A DNA stretch of 64,000 bases from Flavilitoribacter sp020436695. GTDB taxonomy: Bacteria; Bacteroidota; Bacteroidia; Chitinophagales; Saprospiraceae. Shown here piece after piece: positions 44,446 to 54,833 of the stretch. The position numbers and the translations under genes were made by a program. The notes under the pieces are model-generated. The model ran no database searches, was not told where the DNA came from, and saw nothing but the letters and a program-made list of their open reading frames with translations. Location: NCBI GenBank assembly GCA_041392665.1, contig JAWKLQ010000038.1, positions 28,704 through 92,703 of the forward strand, given 5' to 3'. The stretch's first letter is position 1. The number at the start of each line of letters is the position of its first letter.

Positions 44446-47400
44446 TTACTTTTCAACAGCCCGGTTACTTTCATCAATACGGTACCGGCCATTGTTCTCC
44501 AGTTCTCCTTTCCTGATCGGTTTGATGAGGAAAGAATAACTGTAGTCTTTCGCCGGCAAGCGGAAAGCTTCGTGCGGTAATGCCTGCAACGACCAGCTGT
44601 CATCTCCACCTACCCCCATTTGCTTCATATCGATATTTACTGTGATAAAATCCCGTTTTTTGAGATCGTAAGGATGCTGAGCGGCTTCGATATCTTCCGT
44701 GGTATAGGGCCAGGCACTGATGCTCAACGGCTCAGATACACTTCCAATGTACAGGCCATCACTTCTTCCGTTGGTCAGGGTAAACCATTCCACATCCGTT
44801 TTATTGCTGCTCTCCTGTGGCAGTAGATACATGTAATAGTTATCGGCTACCGACTGGTCGTAGCGACCAATGTTTGCTCCCTTCTGTCGATCTGAATAGT
44901 TCTCCTGTGGCCCCCGGCCCAGCCAGGTAAGGTGGTCAAAGTCGGTAGGTACCTGCATCTGCATGCCATATTTTGGTAACATGGGCAGCTCTTCACCCGC
45001 TTCGAAGGTGTTTTCAACCAGGATGTCTCCGCTACCGAAAATGTGATAGTCCACCCGGACGCTGGAACTGACATCCGGAAGTTGCTGTACCGTAGATACG
45101 ACTATTTCCTTCTTGCTGACCTGTTTAATATTATAAGCGTTCAGGTAACGGTTTTTGCTGGCTTCCCTCCAGACACCCAGGGTGCGCAAGGTATGTCCGC
45201 CACCCCGGTCATTGTCGGTAGACGGACGCCAGAAGTGCGGGATCAGGCCTTCCTGCAGGTATTCCTTTCCTCCCAGCTTCAGGGATTGCATCAGACCGGT
45301 CTTTTCATCAAAAGTAACGGAGAAATCTTTTCCCCGGATGGTGTTGCCGTTGATCTGCAACTCTTTCATGGAAGACATTTTCACCAGAGGTGCTGCTTCC
45401 GAAAACGGCAACGGCAGTTGTTCCCACGCGACTTCATGACCGGCTTTTGCCCATTTTTGGTCGGTCTTTAGTTTTACAATTACGTTCAGGAAATAATCAG
45501 CGCCGGGCACCAATTTAGGTCTGGTGAAAGGTATGCGTAGACTTGTGCTCTTAGCTGCCGGCAGATCTACCGGATCGAGTTGTCCTTTCTGTAGGATGCG
45601 TCCGTCTTCCTGCAACTCCCAAAAGATATTAAGTTCATTCAGATTGGTGAAGTCGTACCAGTTGGATAGTTCGATCTCACCGACACCGAGGTTTTTCCCG
45701 GTGATCACTACTGGTTGATAGATATGTTTCACTTCCCACAGTGCCGGCTTGGGATTGCGGGCCGGATCCACGATGCCGTTCATACAGAAGTTCTTATCAT
45801 TGATGGCCGTATCGCCCATATCTCCACCGTAGGCATAGTAAGATACTCCGTCGGTGGTCTTTTGCAGCAGGCCCTGATCTACCCAGTCCCAGATGTAGCC
45901 CCCGATCATGCGCTTGTTGGCACGAATGGCGTCCCAGAATTCAAATAGGTTACCGGTAGAGTTGCCCATGGAGTGTGCATATTCACACCAGACGACCGGA
46001 CGATCCTCTCCTTCCAGATTGGCCATTTCCACCATGTAGCTGATCGGGTTGTACATCCGGCTGATCATATCCACGTAATCCGGATCTTTTTGCAATTTGC
46101 CATCTACCCGGCCCGGAGTTTGTGCTCCTTCGTAGTGTACCGGCCGGGTCGGATCGTATTTACGGATCCAGTTGGCCATAGTGGCGTGATTGAAACCGGA
46201 GCCGGACTCATTACCAAGGGACCAGAAAATGATACAGGGATGGTTCTTATCTCTTTCCACCATGCGCACCGCCCGTTGCAGAAATGCGTCCGACCAGGAA
46301 GCATCATTGCTTAGCTTTCCGCCCACGCCGTGGGTTTCCAGGTTGGCTTCATCCATGATGTACAGTCCGTATTCATCGCAGAGTTGGTACCATTTTTCGT
46401 TATTGGGGTAATGAGAGCTGCGAACGGCATTGATGTTGAACTGCTTCATCAGCAGAATGTCCTGTAACATTTCTGCCTCCGTCACTACTTTGCCATTAAC
46501 AGGGCTGTGGTCGTGCCGGTTTACGCCGTAGAGCAGCAAGGACTGTCCGTTGACAAATAATTCTCCATCTCGTAGTTCTACTTCCCGGAAACCTACCTTG
46601 GTACTTCTGGCTTCTACCAGTTTCCCTGCTTCATTTTTCAGGGAAAAAACCAATGTGTACAGATTGGGTTTTTCTGCACTCCATTTTGCCGGATCTTCGA
46701 TCTCTGCCTGCATGAGTGCAAAACCCGGTTTGCCCCGTTGGCCGTAATGCTCGTTGTACACATCGGCTGCGCCAATATCCAGAGGCTGTGCCAAAACTTT
46801 ATCTCCACCGGCATCAAATAACATGGCTTCGATGGTATAACCGTCCGGAGTAGCACCGTCGAATACTGAAATTTTCGGGCGGATCTTCAGGGTAGCATTG
46901 CGATATGCCTCGTCGAGATCGGTCTGAACAAAAAAGTCGGAGAGCTGTACTTTGGGCGCAGCAGTCAGATAGACCTCCCGGTGAATACCGCTCAACCGCC
47001 AATGATCCTGGTCTTCCAGATAAGAACCGTCGCTCCAGCGGTATACCTGGGTGGCCAGTAGATTCTCTCCGGGTTGGAGATAAGCGCTAATGTCGTAGTG
47101 AGCCGGCAGACGGCTGTCTTCGCTGTAGCCCAGAAAGCGGCCGTTCAGCCACACATAGTAGGCGGAACTTACACCACCGAAAGTTAGCGTGACCTGCATA
47201 TCTTTCCAGTCGTCAGGAACGGTGAAAGTAGTGCGATAGCTTCCCGTGGGGTTATCGTTATCCGGTACCAGGGGCGGTTGTACGGGGACAAAAGGATAAG
47301 TGATGTTGGTATAAATGGCGGTACCATATCCCTGTAGTTCCCAATTGGATGGTACCGGGATCTGCTTCCAGGTGCTGTCGTCGAAGTCGGCACGATAAAA

Positions 47401-47667
47401 ATCCTTTGGGGCCTGCTCAGGCACGGGAGCCCAGGAGAATTTCCAGTTGCCGTCCAGACTTTTATAGCGTTCTGATTTAGTAAGATCGCCGGCCAGGGCT
47501 GCTGCTGCGGTCGGATAGGAAACGGAAGTAGCCCGGGCAGGCATGCGATTCAATCCGTTAACCTGGGGATCTTCCCAAGGTTTGAAATCCGGGGAGATCT
47601 GAAAAGCATACATGGAAACGGATAAGCAGGTAAATAGGAAATACCAGGCAATTGTAAGGCGTGTCAT
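44446..47667 (-). CDS. GH2 beta-galactosidase (LacZ-type)
   Basis: A 1073-residue secreted enzyme with signal peptide (1-21). LacZ layout: jelly roll with VPSNWELQGYGTAIYTNITYPF, Ig-like domains, TIM barrel with VRSSHYPN, WSLGNESG (acid/base E487) and VVWCEYAHSMGN (nucleophile E562), then a linking domain and a C-terminal beta-gal small-chain domain with DHLTWLGRGPQENYSDR. It hydrolyses terminal beta-D-galactosides. The signal sequence indicates periplasmic action, different from cytosolic E. coli LacZ. No transporter or regulator is directly linked. Confidence 0.95.
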   Translation of the reverse strand: MTRLTIAWYFLFTCLSVSMYAFQISPDFKPWEDPQVNGLNRMPARATSVSYPTAAAALAGDLTKSERYKSLDGNWKFSWAPVPEQAPKDFYRADFDDSTWKQIPVPSNWELQGYGTAIYTNITYPFVPVQPPLVPDNDNPTGSYRTTFTVPDDWKDMQVTLTFGGVSSAYYVWLNGRFLGYSEDSRLPAHYDISAYLQPGENLLATQVYRWSDGSYLEDQDHWRLSGIHREVYLTAAPKVQLSDFFVQTDLDEAYRNATLKIRPKISVFDGATPDGYTIEAMLFDAGGDKVLAQPLDIGAADVYNEHYGQRGKPGFALMQAEIEDPAKWSAEKPNLYTLVFSLKNEAGKLVEARSTKVGFREVELRDGELFVNGQSLLLYGVNRHDHSPVNGKVVTEAEMLQDILLMKQFNINAVRSSHYPNNEKWYQLCDEYGLYIMDEANLETHGVGGKLSNDASWSDAFLQRAVRMVERDKNHPCIIFWSLGNESGSGFNHATMANWIRKYDPTRPVHYEGAQTPGRVDGKLQKDPDYVDMISRMYNPISYMVEMANLEGEDRPVVWCEYAHSMGNSTGNLFEFWDAIRANKRMIGGYIWDWVDQGLLQKTTDGVSYYAYGGDMGDTAINDKNFCMNGIVDPARNPKPALWEVKHIYQPVVITGKNLGVGEIELSNWYDFTNLNELNIFWELQEDGRILQKGQLDPVDLPAAKSTSLRIPFTRPKLVPGADYFLNVIVKLKTDQKWAKAGHEVAWEQLPLPFSEAAPLVKMSSMKELQINGNTIRGKDFSVTFDEKTGLMQSLKLGGKEYLQEGLIPHFWRPSTDNDRGGGHTLRTLGVWREASKNRYLNAYNIKQVSKKEIVVSTVQQLPDVSSSVRVDYHIFGSGDILVENTFEAGEELPMLPKYGMQMQVPTDFDHLTWLGRGPQENYSDRQKGANIGRYDQSVADNYYMYLLPQESSNKTDVEWFTLTNGRSDGLYIGSVSEPLSISAWPYTTEDIEAAQHPYDLKKRDFITVNIDMKQMGVGGDDSWSLQALPHEAFRLPAKDYSYSFLIKPIRKGELENNGRYRIDESNRAVEK

Positions 47668-47754
47668 GTGTGGTCTTGCGTTTGATTAAACAATCAGAAT
47701 AGGGGATATTGGAGCAAATGTAGGACTATCCGGCTGTAGGGAAGGTGGTTTTCC

Positions 47755-49005
47755 TTATGAAGTTAAATGATCCTGGTCATTAAGCAGATACCTGCCGATG
47801 GGGTCGGATGTGATCTCTGTCTTGATCTTTTCGGCCATGAGCCGGACTTTCTCCCCAAAGGATTCGTCGGATAACAGTCTTTTTATTTTGCGGGCCAGTT
47901 CTTCCGGCTTGCTGTTGCGCTTTGCTTTCATACCTAAACCGTGGTAGACCACCCGACCTGCATTACCAAACTGGTCTCGCCCCAAAGGGATCACCAGTTG
48001 CGGTAATCCGGCCATGATGCTTTTCATGACGATACCATGCCCACCGTGATTAATGACTAGGCCGCATTCCGGCAACAGGGAGTGATGAGCGGCAGCTTTC
48101 AAAATATGGATATTGGGGTAATGCCCAAATTCCTTTGGGTCGAACACATTGCCGAGGGTGACCACTGCAGGGAGAGGCAACTGACTCAGGGTCTCCATGA
48201 GTCGAATATAAAGATCTTTTTGGTTTTGAAAAGTACTGCCCAGGCTCACCAGGATATAGGGACCGGGGATATGCAATTCTACCGGCTCAGCCCAGTGAGG
48301 GTCCGTCAGTTGCGGCCCGCCGTAAAAGGTGTTGGATGGAAGTTGGGTGGGATAATCGAAGTGGCGACTACTAAGTATTAAAACCTTTTCCGCTTTTTGA
48401 TATTGATGAAACGGATGCTTCAGTTTAGATAACCCATAACTTTCCCTAAGGGTATTAATTTCTTTTTTCCCGCTTTGTAAAATTGTTCTAAACAATTGGT
48501 TGAGCAAAAAATCCCGGACCTTGCTCACAGGATCTTTACCGGGCATTAGCCCTAGTCCGTCCGGAGGTCTCCCGGCATGTGGAATGATGTCGATAGCCGG
48601 CCAGAGTACGGAAAAAGGTTTTCCGACTGCTTCTACTCCGATCATGGCCCCAGGGAGAAACCCATCGATTAGCACCTGATCAAACTGATTTTCCTGGCAA
48701 CTTTCCACAACATCGCGAGCATAGGCGGTCGCCTGCCCGTAAAGCAAAGCATGGAGTATTTTAAATGGCGATTGACCGTTCCAGTCCGGAAATGGATCGG
48801 ATTCCGGCAGGCGGTTCGGCCGATTCGGGGCGTAGCGATAAGGCAGGAATCGACAACCGGCCGCCTCGACTTCAGTCCGCATGCTTTCTTCACCTAAAAT
48901 ACTGACCTGGTTGCCCGCTTCCAGCAGTCGCCGGGCTACAGCCAGTTCGGGCGGTACGGCTCCACCGCCGTCCCACATCACCAGCAAATAGTGCTTCTTC
49001 GACAT
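47755..49005 (-). CDS. GT1-family glycosyltransferase (MGT-like)
   Basis: A 416-residue UDP-sugar-type glycosyltransferase with a GT-B fold. The N-terminal acceptor domain opens with LLVMWDGGGAVPPELAVARRL; the C-terminal donor domain contains PYILVSLGSTFQNQ and NHGGHGIVMKSIMAGLPQLVIPLGRDQFGNAGRV, the GT1 sugar-nucleotide motif (HGG...P...DQ). Homologues glycosylate macrolides, carotenoids, flavonoids or lipids, so the acceptor is not predictable. It is divergent from an AraC regulator with a MITE copy in between. Confidence 0.9.
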   Translation of the reverse strand: MSKKHYLLVMWDGGGAVPPELAVARRLLEAGNQVSILGEESMRTEVEAAGCRFLPYRYAPNRPNRLPESDPFPDWNGQSPFKILHALLYGQATAYARDVVESCQENQFDQVLIDGFLPGAMIGVEAVGKPFSVLWPAIDIIPHAGRPPDGLGLMPGKDPVSKVRDFLLNQLFRTILQSGKKEINTLRESYGLSKLKHPFHQYQKAEKVLILSSRHFDYPTQLPSNTFYGGPQLTDPHWAEPVELHIPGPYILVSLGSTFQNQKDLYIRLMETLSQLPLPAVVTLGNVFDPKEFGHYPNIHILKAAAHHSLLPECGLVINHGGHGIVMKSIMAGLPQLVIPLGRDQFGNAGRVVYHGLGMKAKRNSKPEELARKIKRLLSDESFGEKVRLMAEKIKTEITSDPIGRYLLNDQDHLTS

Positions 49006-49051
49006 CAGATTTATATGGGTTTTAGATGATTAAAGATATTATTTCTTTATC

Positions 49052-49218
49052 TTAGAAACTGTCTTAAAACCCCTCACTGGGCTACAAAACGCGGATTTTG
49101 CCACCACTCTACACCTATTTTTAACTCCGTAGCGCTGCTATGCAGTGAAAAATAGCTTTCAATTGGCGGCAAAATCCGGGCTTTTCGCCGGCAGCAGAAG
49201 TTTTGAGACAGTTTCTTA
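49052..49218. mobile_element. MITE copy B, 167 bp, same family as 34299-34414
   Basis: TTAGAAACTGTCTTAAAAC (49052-49070) and the inverse of TAAGAAACTGTCTCAAAAC (49200-49218) are terminal inverted repeats matching at 17 of 19 positions. They are related to the 19-bp ends of copy A. The inner CTACAAAACGCGGATTT (49081-49097) is identical in both copies, in opposite orientation relative to the map. It lies in the promoter space of the AraC regulator and glycosyltransferase. Confidence 0.8.
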
Positions 49219-49285
49219 GACGGTAACCTAACGTCCAAACTTCAAATAGACTATTCGATCAATTGAACACAAGTGACTGACTACT

Positions 49286-50113
49286 ATGTTAAGACCTGAC
49301 ACCTTTCGGGCGTATATTCCACAAAAACTAAAGGGGCTGGTGACCATGATCTGGGAGCACAAAATGGAAAATGATCTTCCATTCCGCCGGCAGACCATCT
49401 TTCCCAGTGGCTGCCACGGCTTGTTTTTCCGTCTGGGAAAACCGGCGGTGATCATTCAGGCAGACACACAGTTGAATAATGGAAACCCCATGCATGCCTT
49501 CGGTTTTATGGGAGGTATTCAGACCAATACCATTTCTCTTAACTTTGAATCCTATCATTTTCTGGGTGTACAACTTCAGCCGGCTGCCTGCTACGCCCTG
49601 TTTGGATTACCTGCCAGCGAACTCACCAATATGGCTTTGGAATGCCATAACATCTCAAAAGATATGCACCTGATCGAGGAGCAGTTGCTGGAACTGGACA
49701 CCTTTGAAAAGCGGGCCCATTGTGTGGAAAACTGGCTGTTTTCCTTTTTCAATCCTTCCATGGAAGCGGCCATGGCGGTCCAAATGGAACATCGCCTGAA
49801 GGCCCTCAGCAGTACTGAACCGGTTGGAAGCCTACCCTATGCGAAGTTGCTCGGTTATTCCCGTAGCCAGACCCATCGCTTGTTTATGAAGTGGTTCGGA
49901 CTTTCTCCCGGTGTATATTGGCGCTACAAGAAATTTCTGAAAGGGCTAGAGACTATTCATCATGAAGATGAACATTCGCTAACCCAGGTAGCACTGGCAT
50001 CCGGGTTTTACGATCAAGCGCATTTCACCCGCACTTTTAAGGAGTTTACCGGTATTTCTCCCAAGGTTTATCAGCGGGATAAGTCGCCTATTCCGGGGCA
50101 CATTATTAGTTGA
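49286..50113 (+). CDS. AraC-family transcriptional regulator
   Basis: A 275-residue regulator. The N-terminal domain (about 1-160), starting MLRPDTFRAYIPQKLKGLVTMIWEH, resembles the DUF6597-type ligand domain. The C-terminal AraC/XylS pair of helix-turn-helices (about 175-265) includes LPYAKLLGYSRSQTHRLFMKWFG, LTQVALASGFYDQAHFTRTFKEFTGISP and a final KVYQRD. The gene is divergent from the glycosyltransferase and may control it. The start at 49286 is the first ATG after the MITE. Ligand unknown. Confidence 0.9.
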   Translation: MLRPDTFRAYIPQKLKGLVTMIWEHKMENDLPFRRQTIFPSGCHGLFFRLGKPAVIIQADTQLNNGNPMHAFGFMGGIQTNTISLNFESYHFLGVQLQPAACYALFGLPASELTNMALECHNISKDMHLIEEQLLELDTFEKRAHCVENWLFSFFNPSMEAAMAVQMEHRLKALSSTEPVGSLPYAKLLGYSRSQTHRLFMKWFGLSPGVYWRYKKFLKGLETIHHEDEHSLTQVALASGFYDQAHFTRTFKEFTGISPKVYQRDKSPIPGHIIS

Positions 50114-50134
50114 AAAGTAAGGAGGAAGCTGCGT

Positions 50135-53100
50135 TTATCCCAGTGTGATCAACTCCCGCAGCTCTTCATTCGACAGATCACCTACCCATTTTTCGCCGGA
50201 GCTCACAGTCAGATCGGCCAGTTCTTTTTTGCTCTGCAGCAGTTTATTGATCTTTTCTTCAAAAGTGCCCTGGGTAATGAAGCGATGGACCATCACGTTG
50301 CGTGATTGGCCGATCCGATAGGCGCGATCTGTCGCCTGGGCTTCCACGGCCGGATTCCACCATAGATCGTAGTGGATCACATTGCTGGCAGCAGTGAGGT
50401 TCAGGCCGGTACCACCGGCTTTCAGAGACAGGAGCATGATACGGGTCGTGCGATTGTTCTGAAAGTCCTCCACCATTTCGTCCCGCATTTTACGGCTGAC
50501 TCCTCCGTGCAGAAAGGGCGGTTCAAAGCCGAATTCGCTTTCGATCATCCGGGCCAGCATCTTACCCATTTCCTGATATTGAGTGAAAATGAGGGCTTTC
50601 TCCTCGTTATCCAGGATCTGCTGCAACAGTGACATCATGAGTTGTGACTTACCGGAAAGTTCCGGTTTTTCGTCTCCTTTTTTCAGAAAGTGTGCCGGGT
50701 GATTGCATACTTGCTTCAGAGCGGTCATCAGTTTAAAAATGAGGCCCTGGCGCTGGATATGCTCTTCCGTTTCGGATACAGCTTTCAAATTCTGATCCAC
50801 AACATTCTGATAGAGCGCTGCCTGCTCGGGCGTGAGGGTGCAGAACTGATCTTTTTCGATCTTATCGGGCAGGTCTTGTATAATGTTTTTGTCGGATTTA
50901 ACCCGCCGCAAAATGAACGGATCGGTGATCTGCCGGAAATGTTGCAGGCGTTCCTGATCGCGATCGATCTCGATGGGCTTGGCGTAGTTATCTTTGAATT
51001 TCTTCAAATTGCCCAGATAACCACTGTTGGAAAAATCGAAAATACTCCAGTATTCACTCAGGCGGTTCTCAACCGGTGTGCCGCTCATAGCGATGCGAAC
51101 CGGAGCTTTTATTTTTTTGACGGCTTTAGTCTGGGCAGTAGCCGGATTCTTGATGTTCTGCGCCTCGTCGATGATAACGGTCAGCCACTTTTGTTTTTGC
51201 AATTTGGCGGCTTCGCTCCGTACCAGTCCGTAGGTGGTGATGAGGAGGTCAACTTCTTTCAGAGGAGCCAAAGTGCGGTTTGGACCATGATAAATGTGCG
51301 TGTTGAGTTCCGGTGCGAATTTGGCGATCTCTTTGGCCCAGTTGGTAAGCAGAGTAGTCGGAACGATGATCAGCCCTTTCTGTTTTTTCAACTCACCATC
51401 CTCTTTGAGTTTAAGCAAAGTAGTGATCACCTGCAGGGTTTTACCCAAACCCATGTCATCGGCAATGAGACTACCGAAACCCAGCCGGGCATTTTTGTAC
51501 AACCAGGCGTAGCCGCGCTCCTGATAGGGGCGTAAGGTAGCCTGTAATCCGGCAGGTGGCACTATCCCTTCACTATCCAAAAGATCTTTCATGATCTGCT
51601 GTGCTTTCGGGTCAAGTCTGATCTTTGCGCCTTCATACTCTTCCGTCAGCGCTACCTGCAACAACTGATGGGCATCCAGTACCGGTGGGTTTTCCAATTT
51701 GTCGATCAGGTTGCGGATCTCTTTTTCATTAAAATATACATACTGATCCTGCAATTTCACGATACCGGAATACTGTTGTACATACTGCAGAAATTCCTCC
51801 GGCCCCACCATTTGATCACCCATAGCGATCTGCCATTGGAAGCGCAACATATTTTCCAGACTGATGATGCCGCTCTGACTGACCACACCGTCATCCGCTC
51901 CTTCCATAAGCATAGATACCTGGGGGCGAATGAGTTTGCGCAGCGCTTTGGGTAGCAATACTTTAATACCGAACAATCTGATAGAAGGCAGTATCTTAAA
52001 TAGGATCTCCACGAATGCTTCGGAATCGAAAGTTAAGTGCCCGGTACCCTGTGAGGATAATAACTGGTTGGCCTGGGGGAAATGGTCGGCCAGCAGGGCC
52101 ATATCCCGCAGCACACTCATCCGAATGGCACGATATTCTTCTTTGGTAAAGAGATCGTTTAGGGAAATGGGGACTTCCAGAGGTTGTGAGCGGTCTTCCA
52201 CACCGATGCTGACGGTAAAGATCCCATCGTGATCTTCCACCTGTATGATCGGTACATGTGATTTGTCAGTGATGTAGAAACGGTTCAGCCAAAGCTGTAT
52301 AGCCGGCGGATATTCTCTTTTTTCAAAATCATCGAATATTTCCAACGACCCATTGAAAAAGAGCCTGATGACGCTGTCGGCTTGGAAGCGATAATCCAAT
52401 TGATAATGCAATTCCACAAAATGACTAAGAAAAACGGAAATAAAAGTCCGGAAGTAGTCTTCAGGAGCAGGGATTTCGATCTCTTCGCCGATCTTATAGA
52501 ACAATAAGTCTTTCGGTACTAGTTGTTCCACTCTCTTACAGATGCTCTCCACTCCGGTGTTGAGTATTGCCGGAAGCCATCTCACTTTATAACGCTTACT
52601 ACCCACCCGTAGCAATTGCGGAATGTAGGCATTATGCATGGCCAGCCGTTCCGCCAAGTGATAGGTGAGTAGCAGGCCGCGTAGGGTCGGTGCCAGAGAT
52701 TCGGTGCGGCTCACCGGTACCTGGTCCAGCCAGCGCGTCAGTTCCTGCAATTTATCGAAAGAAAGAACCGTCTTACCTCGAATATCCCGAAACTGGCAAG
52801 TTAGAAAATCCATCTCCTCATCCAGCATCAGTTCGACGTCCTCAACAGCATCCATCATTGTTGTCAGCTCGGGTTCGGTTTTCTTCAGATGGCCGGCAAT
52901 ATTTTTAGAAACGCTTTTATAGGCTTTTTCCAGGATGGACTTAAAATGACCCGATGGGTAAAATACGGTTTCTTCCGGCAGCAGCGTCAGCAACTGTTCC
53001 AGGCAATCAGGTACTTTAGAAAAATCCAGATCGGCAAATAATTGCTGATCCCAGATAAAGTGCTGGCTTACACTTCGAAAAGAATGCCGCAGCTTTTCGA

Positions 53101-53650
53101 TGGGTTGAATGTGTACTTCTCGTTCGTCTTCCGTGGTGTAGCCGATTCCAGCCAGTCCCTGAAAAAGATCAAAGCCGTGCAACTCAAATACCATAAATGG
53201 ATTTTTATCGATCTCATTGGCTATGAGGTAAAGCACGGCGGCCAGATGCTTGCAGGGTACAGCCCAGTCGGGGCAGGAACAACGTCCCTCCAGATCGCGC
53301 CAGGTAGCCGGAAACAGATCGATACCCTGCTCACGGCAACTTTCGTAGAGCTGGTTCGGCAGTTCTCTGTTGAGTAAATGAGAAAGTAGAATGGGATTTT
53401 CTGTTACCAATTCAATGATCCGGGCCTTTGTGTGCGCAGTGAAGACCGGAATGGTGATATTTACCTTGTAAGGAGTGGGCCGCGAACCAGCGACCTTGGC
53501 GGAAATGCGGTTGCCATCGATCTCGATCTGTCTGACTGCCCCTTTATTGGCATAAGACCGACCACGGGGAAGTCGATTGGAATAATCGATATTATTCAGC
53601 GCATTCAACCATTGTTTTCCCCACCAGGTCGCACCATAGGATTTACGCAT
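50135..53650 (-). CDS. SWIM zinc finger and SNF2 helicase
   Basis: An 1171-residue DNA-dependent ATPase. The N-terminal part has a SWIM zinc finger (CSCPDWAVPCKHLAAVLY, about 123-140, ligands CxCxnCxH). Next is a long bacterial SNF2-associated region with beta structure, then the SNF2 domain with LIADDMGLGKTLQ (Walker A, near 735), IIDEAQNIKN (DEAQ box) and AMSGTPVENRLSEYW, and the helicase C domain with FTQYQEMGKM, HGGVSRKMRDEMV, LLSLKAGGTGLNLTAASNVIHYDLWWNPAVEAQATDRAYRIGQ. The family remodels protein-DNA complexes, and some members are near stress or defence genes. None are adjacent here; the gene stands alone. Confidence 0.93.
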   Translation of the reverse strand: MRKSYGATWWGKQWLNALNNIDYSNRLPRGRSYANKGAVRQIEIDGNRISAKVAGSRPTPYKVNITIPVFTAHTKARIIELVTENPILLSHLLNRELPNQLYESCREQGIDLFPATWRDLEGRCSCPDWAVPCKHLAAVLYLIANEIDKNPFMVFELHGFDLFQGLAGIGYTTEDEREVHIQPIEKLRHSFRSVSQHFIWDQQLFADLDFSKVPDCLEQLLTLLPEETVFYPSGHFKSILEKAYKSVSKNIAGHLKKTEPELTTMMDAVEDVELMLDEEMDFLTCQFRDIRGKTVLSFDKLQELTRWLDQVPVSRTESLAPTLRGLLLTYHLAERLAMHNAYIPQLLRVGSKRYKVRWLPAILNTGVESICKRVEQLVPKDLLFYKIGEEIEIPAPEDYFRTFISVFLSHFVELHYQLDYRFQADSVIRLFFNGSLEIFDDFEKREYPPAIQLWLNRFYITDKSHVPIIQVEDHDGIFTVSIGVEDRSQPLEVPISLNDLFTKEEYRAIRMSVLRDMALLADHFPQANQLLSSQGTGHLTFDSEAFVEILFKILPSIRLFGIKVLLPKALRKLIRPQVSMLMEGADDGVVSQSGIISLENMLRFQWQIAMGDQMVGPEEFLQYVQQYSGIVKLQDQYVYFNEKEIRNLIDKLENPPVLDAHQLLQVALTEEYEGAKIRLDPKAQQIMKDLLDSEGIVPPAGLQATLRPYQERGYAWLYKNARLGFGSLIADDMGLGKTLQVITTLLKLKEDGELKKQKGLIIVPTTLLTNWAKEIAKFAPELNTHIYHGPNRTLAPLKEVDLLITTYGLVRSEAAKLQKQKWLTVIIDEAQNIKNPATAQTKAVKKIKAPVRIAMSGTPVENRLSEYWSIFDFSNSGYLGNLKKFKDNYAKPIEIDRDQERLQHFRQITDPFILRRVKSDKNIIQDLPDKIEKDQFCTLTPEQAALYQNVVDQNLKAVSETEEHIQRQGLIFKLMTALKQVCNHPAHFLKKGDEKPELSGKSQLMMSLLQQILDNEEKALIFTQYQEMGKMLARMIESEFGFEPPFLHGGVSRKMRDEMVEDFQNNRTTRIMLLSLKAGGTGLNLTAASNVIHYDLWWNPAVEAQATDRAYRIGQSRNVMVHRFITQGTFEEKINKLLQSKKELADLTVSSGEKWVGDLSNEELRELITLG

Positions 53651-53741
53651 AAGCCGGCAATTGAGTGTTGTTCGCCGCTAAATTACGGGAAAGCGGGAAT
53701 ACCGGTATAAAAAGGTGATTGCTTCCTTATCTAAAAGATGC

Positions 53742-54833
53742 TCAATCCACTTCCTCATCATCCGGTGTCTCCGGAATGGGAATATTCGCTTTTAAATTAT
53801 TCAGATAGCTTACACTGAAATCAATTTTCAGCTCGATCCACATGGGCAGATGATCCGACATTTGGTGCGTGCGCCAGTATATTTCGTAGTAGCGCGCTTT
53901 ATCTTCCGGATCGTCCTTGTCGTGGTAGGTGTCGGGCATAAAGGAGGCGTATTCTGTTTCATCCTCCGGCCGGTATACGTAATTGTAATAGTTGAAGATC
54001 CCTCCTTTAATGAAGGCCTCCGGCACGTAGCCGCGGAAGGCGATCTGATCGTAGTATTTATTCTGGCTCACATTACTGGGCAGATCCTGAAGTGCGGCCG
54101 GTATATGAAAATTCCGGACGATCTCATTAAAAGTCTTGTTGCCCGGGCGGTAGATGTTGAAATCGCCCAACAGTATAAGGTTGTTGGATTGAGCGTATAC
54201 GTTGTCCGCTCGCTGCGCGAGAAAATCAGAAAGCAGTCGTACTTCCTCCACCCGGTTCGGGTCTTCGTTGGCCTGTTTGCCATACAGAATGTGCACGGTA
54301 CTGATCATGAAGGAGAACCAGCTGGTACGTAATCCAACAATGCTGGGCGTACGGGCGAGCTGGCTCGCCGGCTGGTAGACTTTCTTCCCGTCTTCGCCGG
54401 TCACTTCAAGAGGTGGGATAACGATCTCACCCGAGAGTCCGGTAAAGGACAACTTGCGGCTGTCGTACAGGAAGGCCAGCCGTTCCTTGTTCCCCGAGCT
54501 GCCTTCCGTGACATCGGAAAACATAACCCGCCAGGCAGAACCCAATACCCGGCGCACCCGGTTAATACCCTCCAGATCTTCATTGACCTCCTGGATCGCC
54601 ACCAGATCAAAGTGGTCGATGATCTCGGCGATATAGTAGATGGCTTCTTCCATCCGCTTGCCGTAGCGACTGCTGTCAAATTCGCGGATATTCCAGGTGG
54701 CAATGAGTAGATTGCCGGAGGTGGTCTTTTCGGGGACTTGTTCGGCCAGGGCGGTTTTCAGGCGGAGCAGGCCGTCACAGGCGCGCAGGCATTCGGCGGG
54801 GGAAATGTTCCTGAGATATTGATAATAAGGCAA
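53742..54833 (-). CDS. Endonuclease/exonuclease/phosphatase-family protein
   Basis: A 363-residue EEP-superfamily protein. TWNIREFDSSRYGKR holds the metal-binding Asn, LVAIQEVN the metal-binding Glu, NLILLGDFNIYRPG the conserved Asp-Asn pair, and MSDHLPMWIEL the catalytic D-H. The fold includes DNase I-like nucleases and sphingomyelinase- or inositol-phosphatase-like enzymes; the substrate is not fixed. The start is read as TTG at 54831-54833, since an in-frame TGA lies upstream and no ATG precedes the first conserved helix. No signal peptide; a cytoplasmic role is likely. Confidence 0.85.
   Translation of the reverse strand: MPYYQYLRNISPAECLRACDGLLRLKTALAEQVPEKTTSGNLLIATWNIREFDSSRYGKRMEEAIYYIAEIIDHFDLVAIQEVNEDLEGINRVRRVLGSAWRVMFSDVTEGSSGNKERLAFLYDSRKLSFTGLSGEIVIPPLEVTGEDGKKVYQPASQLARTPSIVGLRTSWFSFMISTVHILYGKQANEDPNRVEEVRLLSDFLAQRADNVYAQSNNLILLGDFNIYRPGNKTFNEIVRNFHIPAALQDLPSNVSQNKYYDQIAFRGYVPEAFIKGGIFNYYNYVYRPEDETEYASFMPDTYHDKDDPEDKARYYEIYWRTHQMSDHLPMWIELKIDFSVSYLNNLKANIPIPETPDDEEVD

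Noticed and set aside
50135..53650. Defence-island helicase
   Set aside because: SWIM/SNF2 proteins can occur in defence systems, but the neighbours here (AraC, EEP, permease) give no such context.
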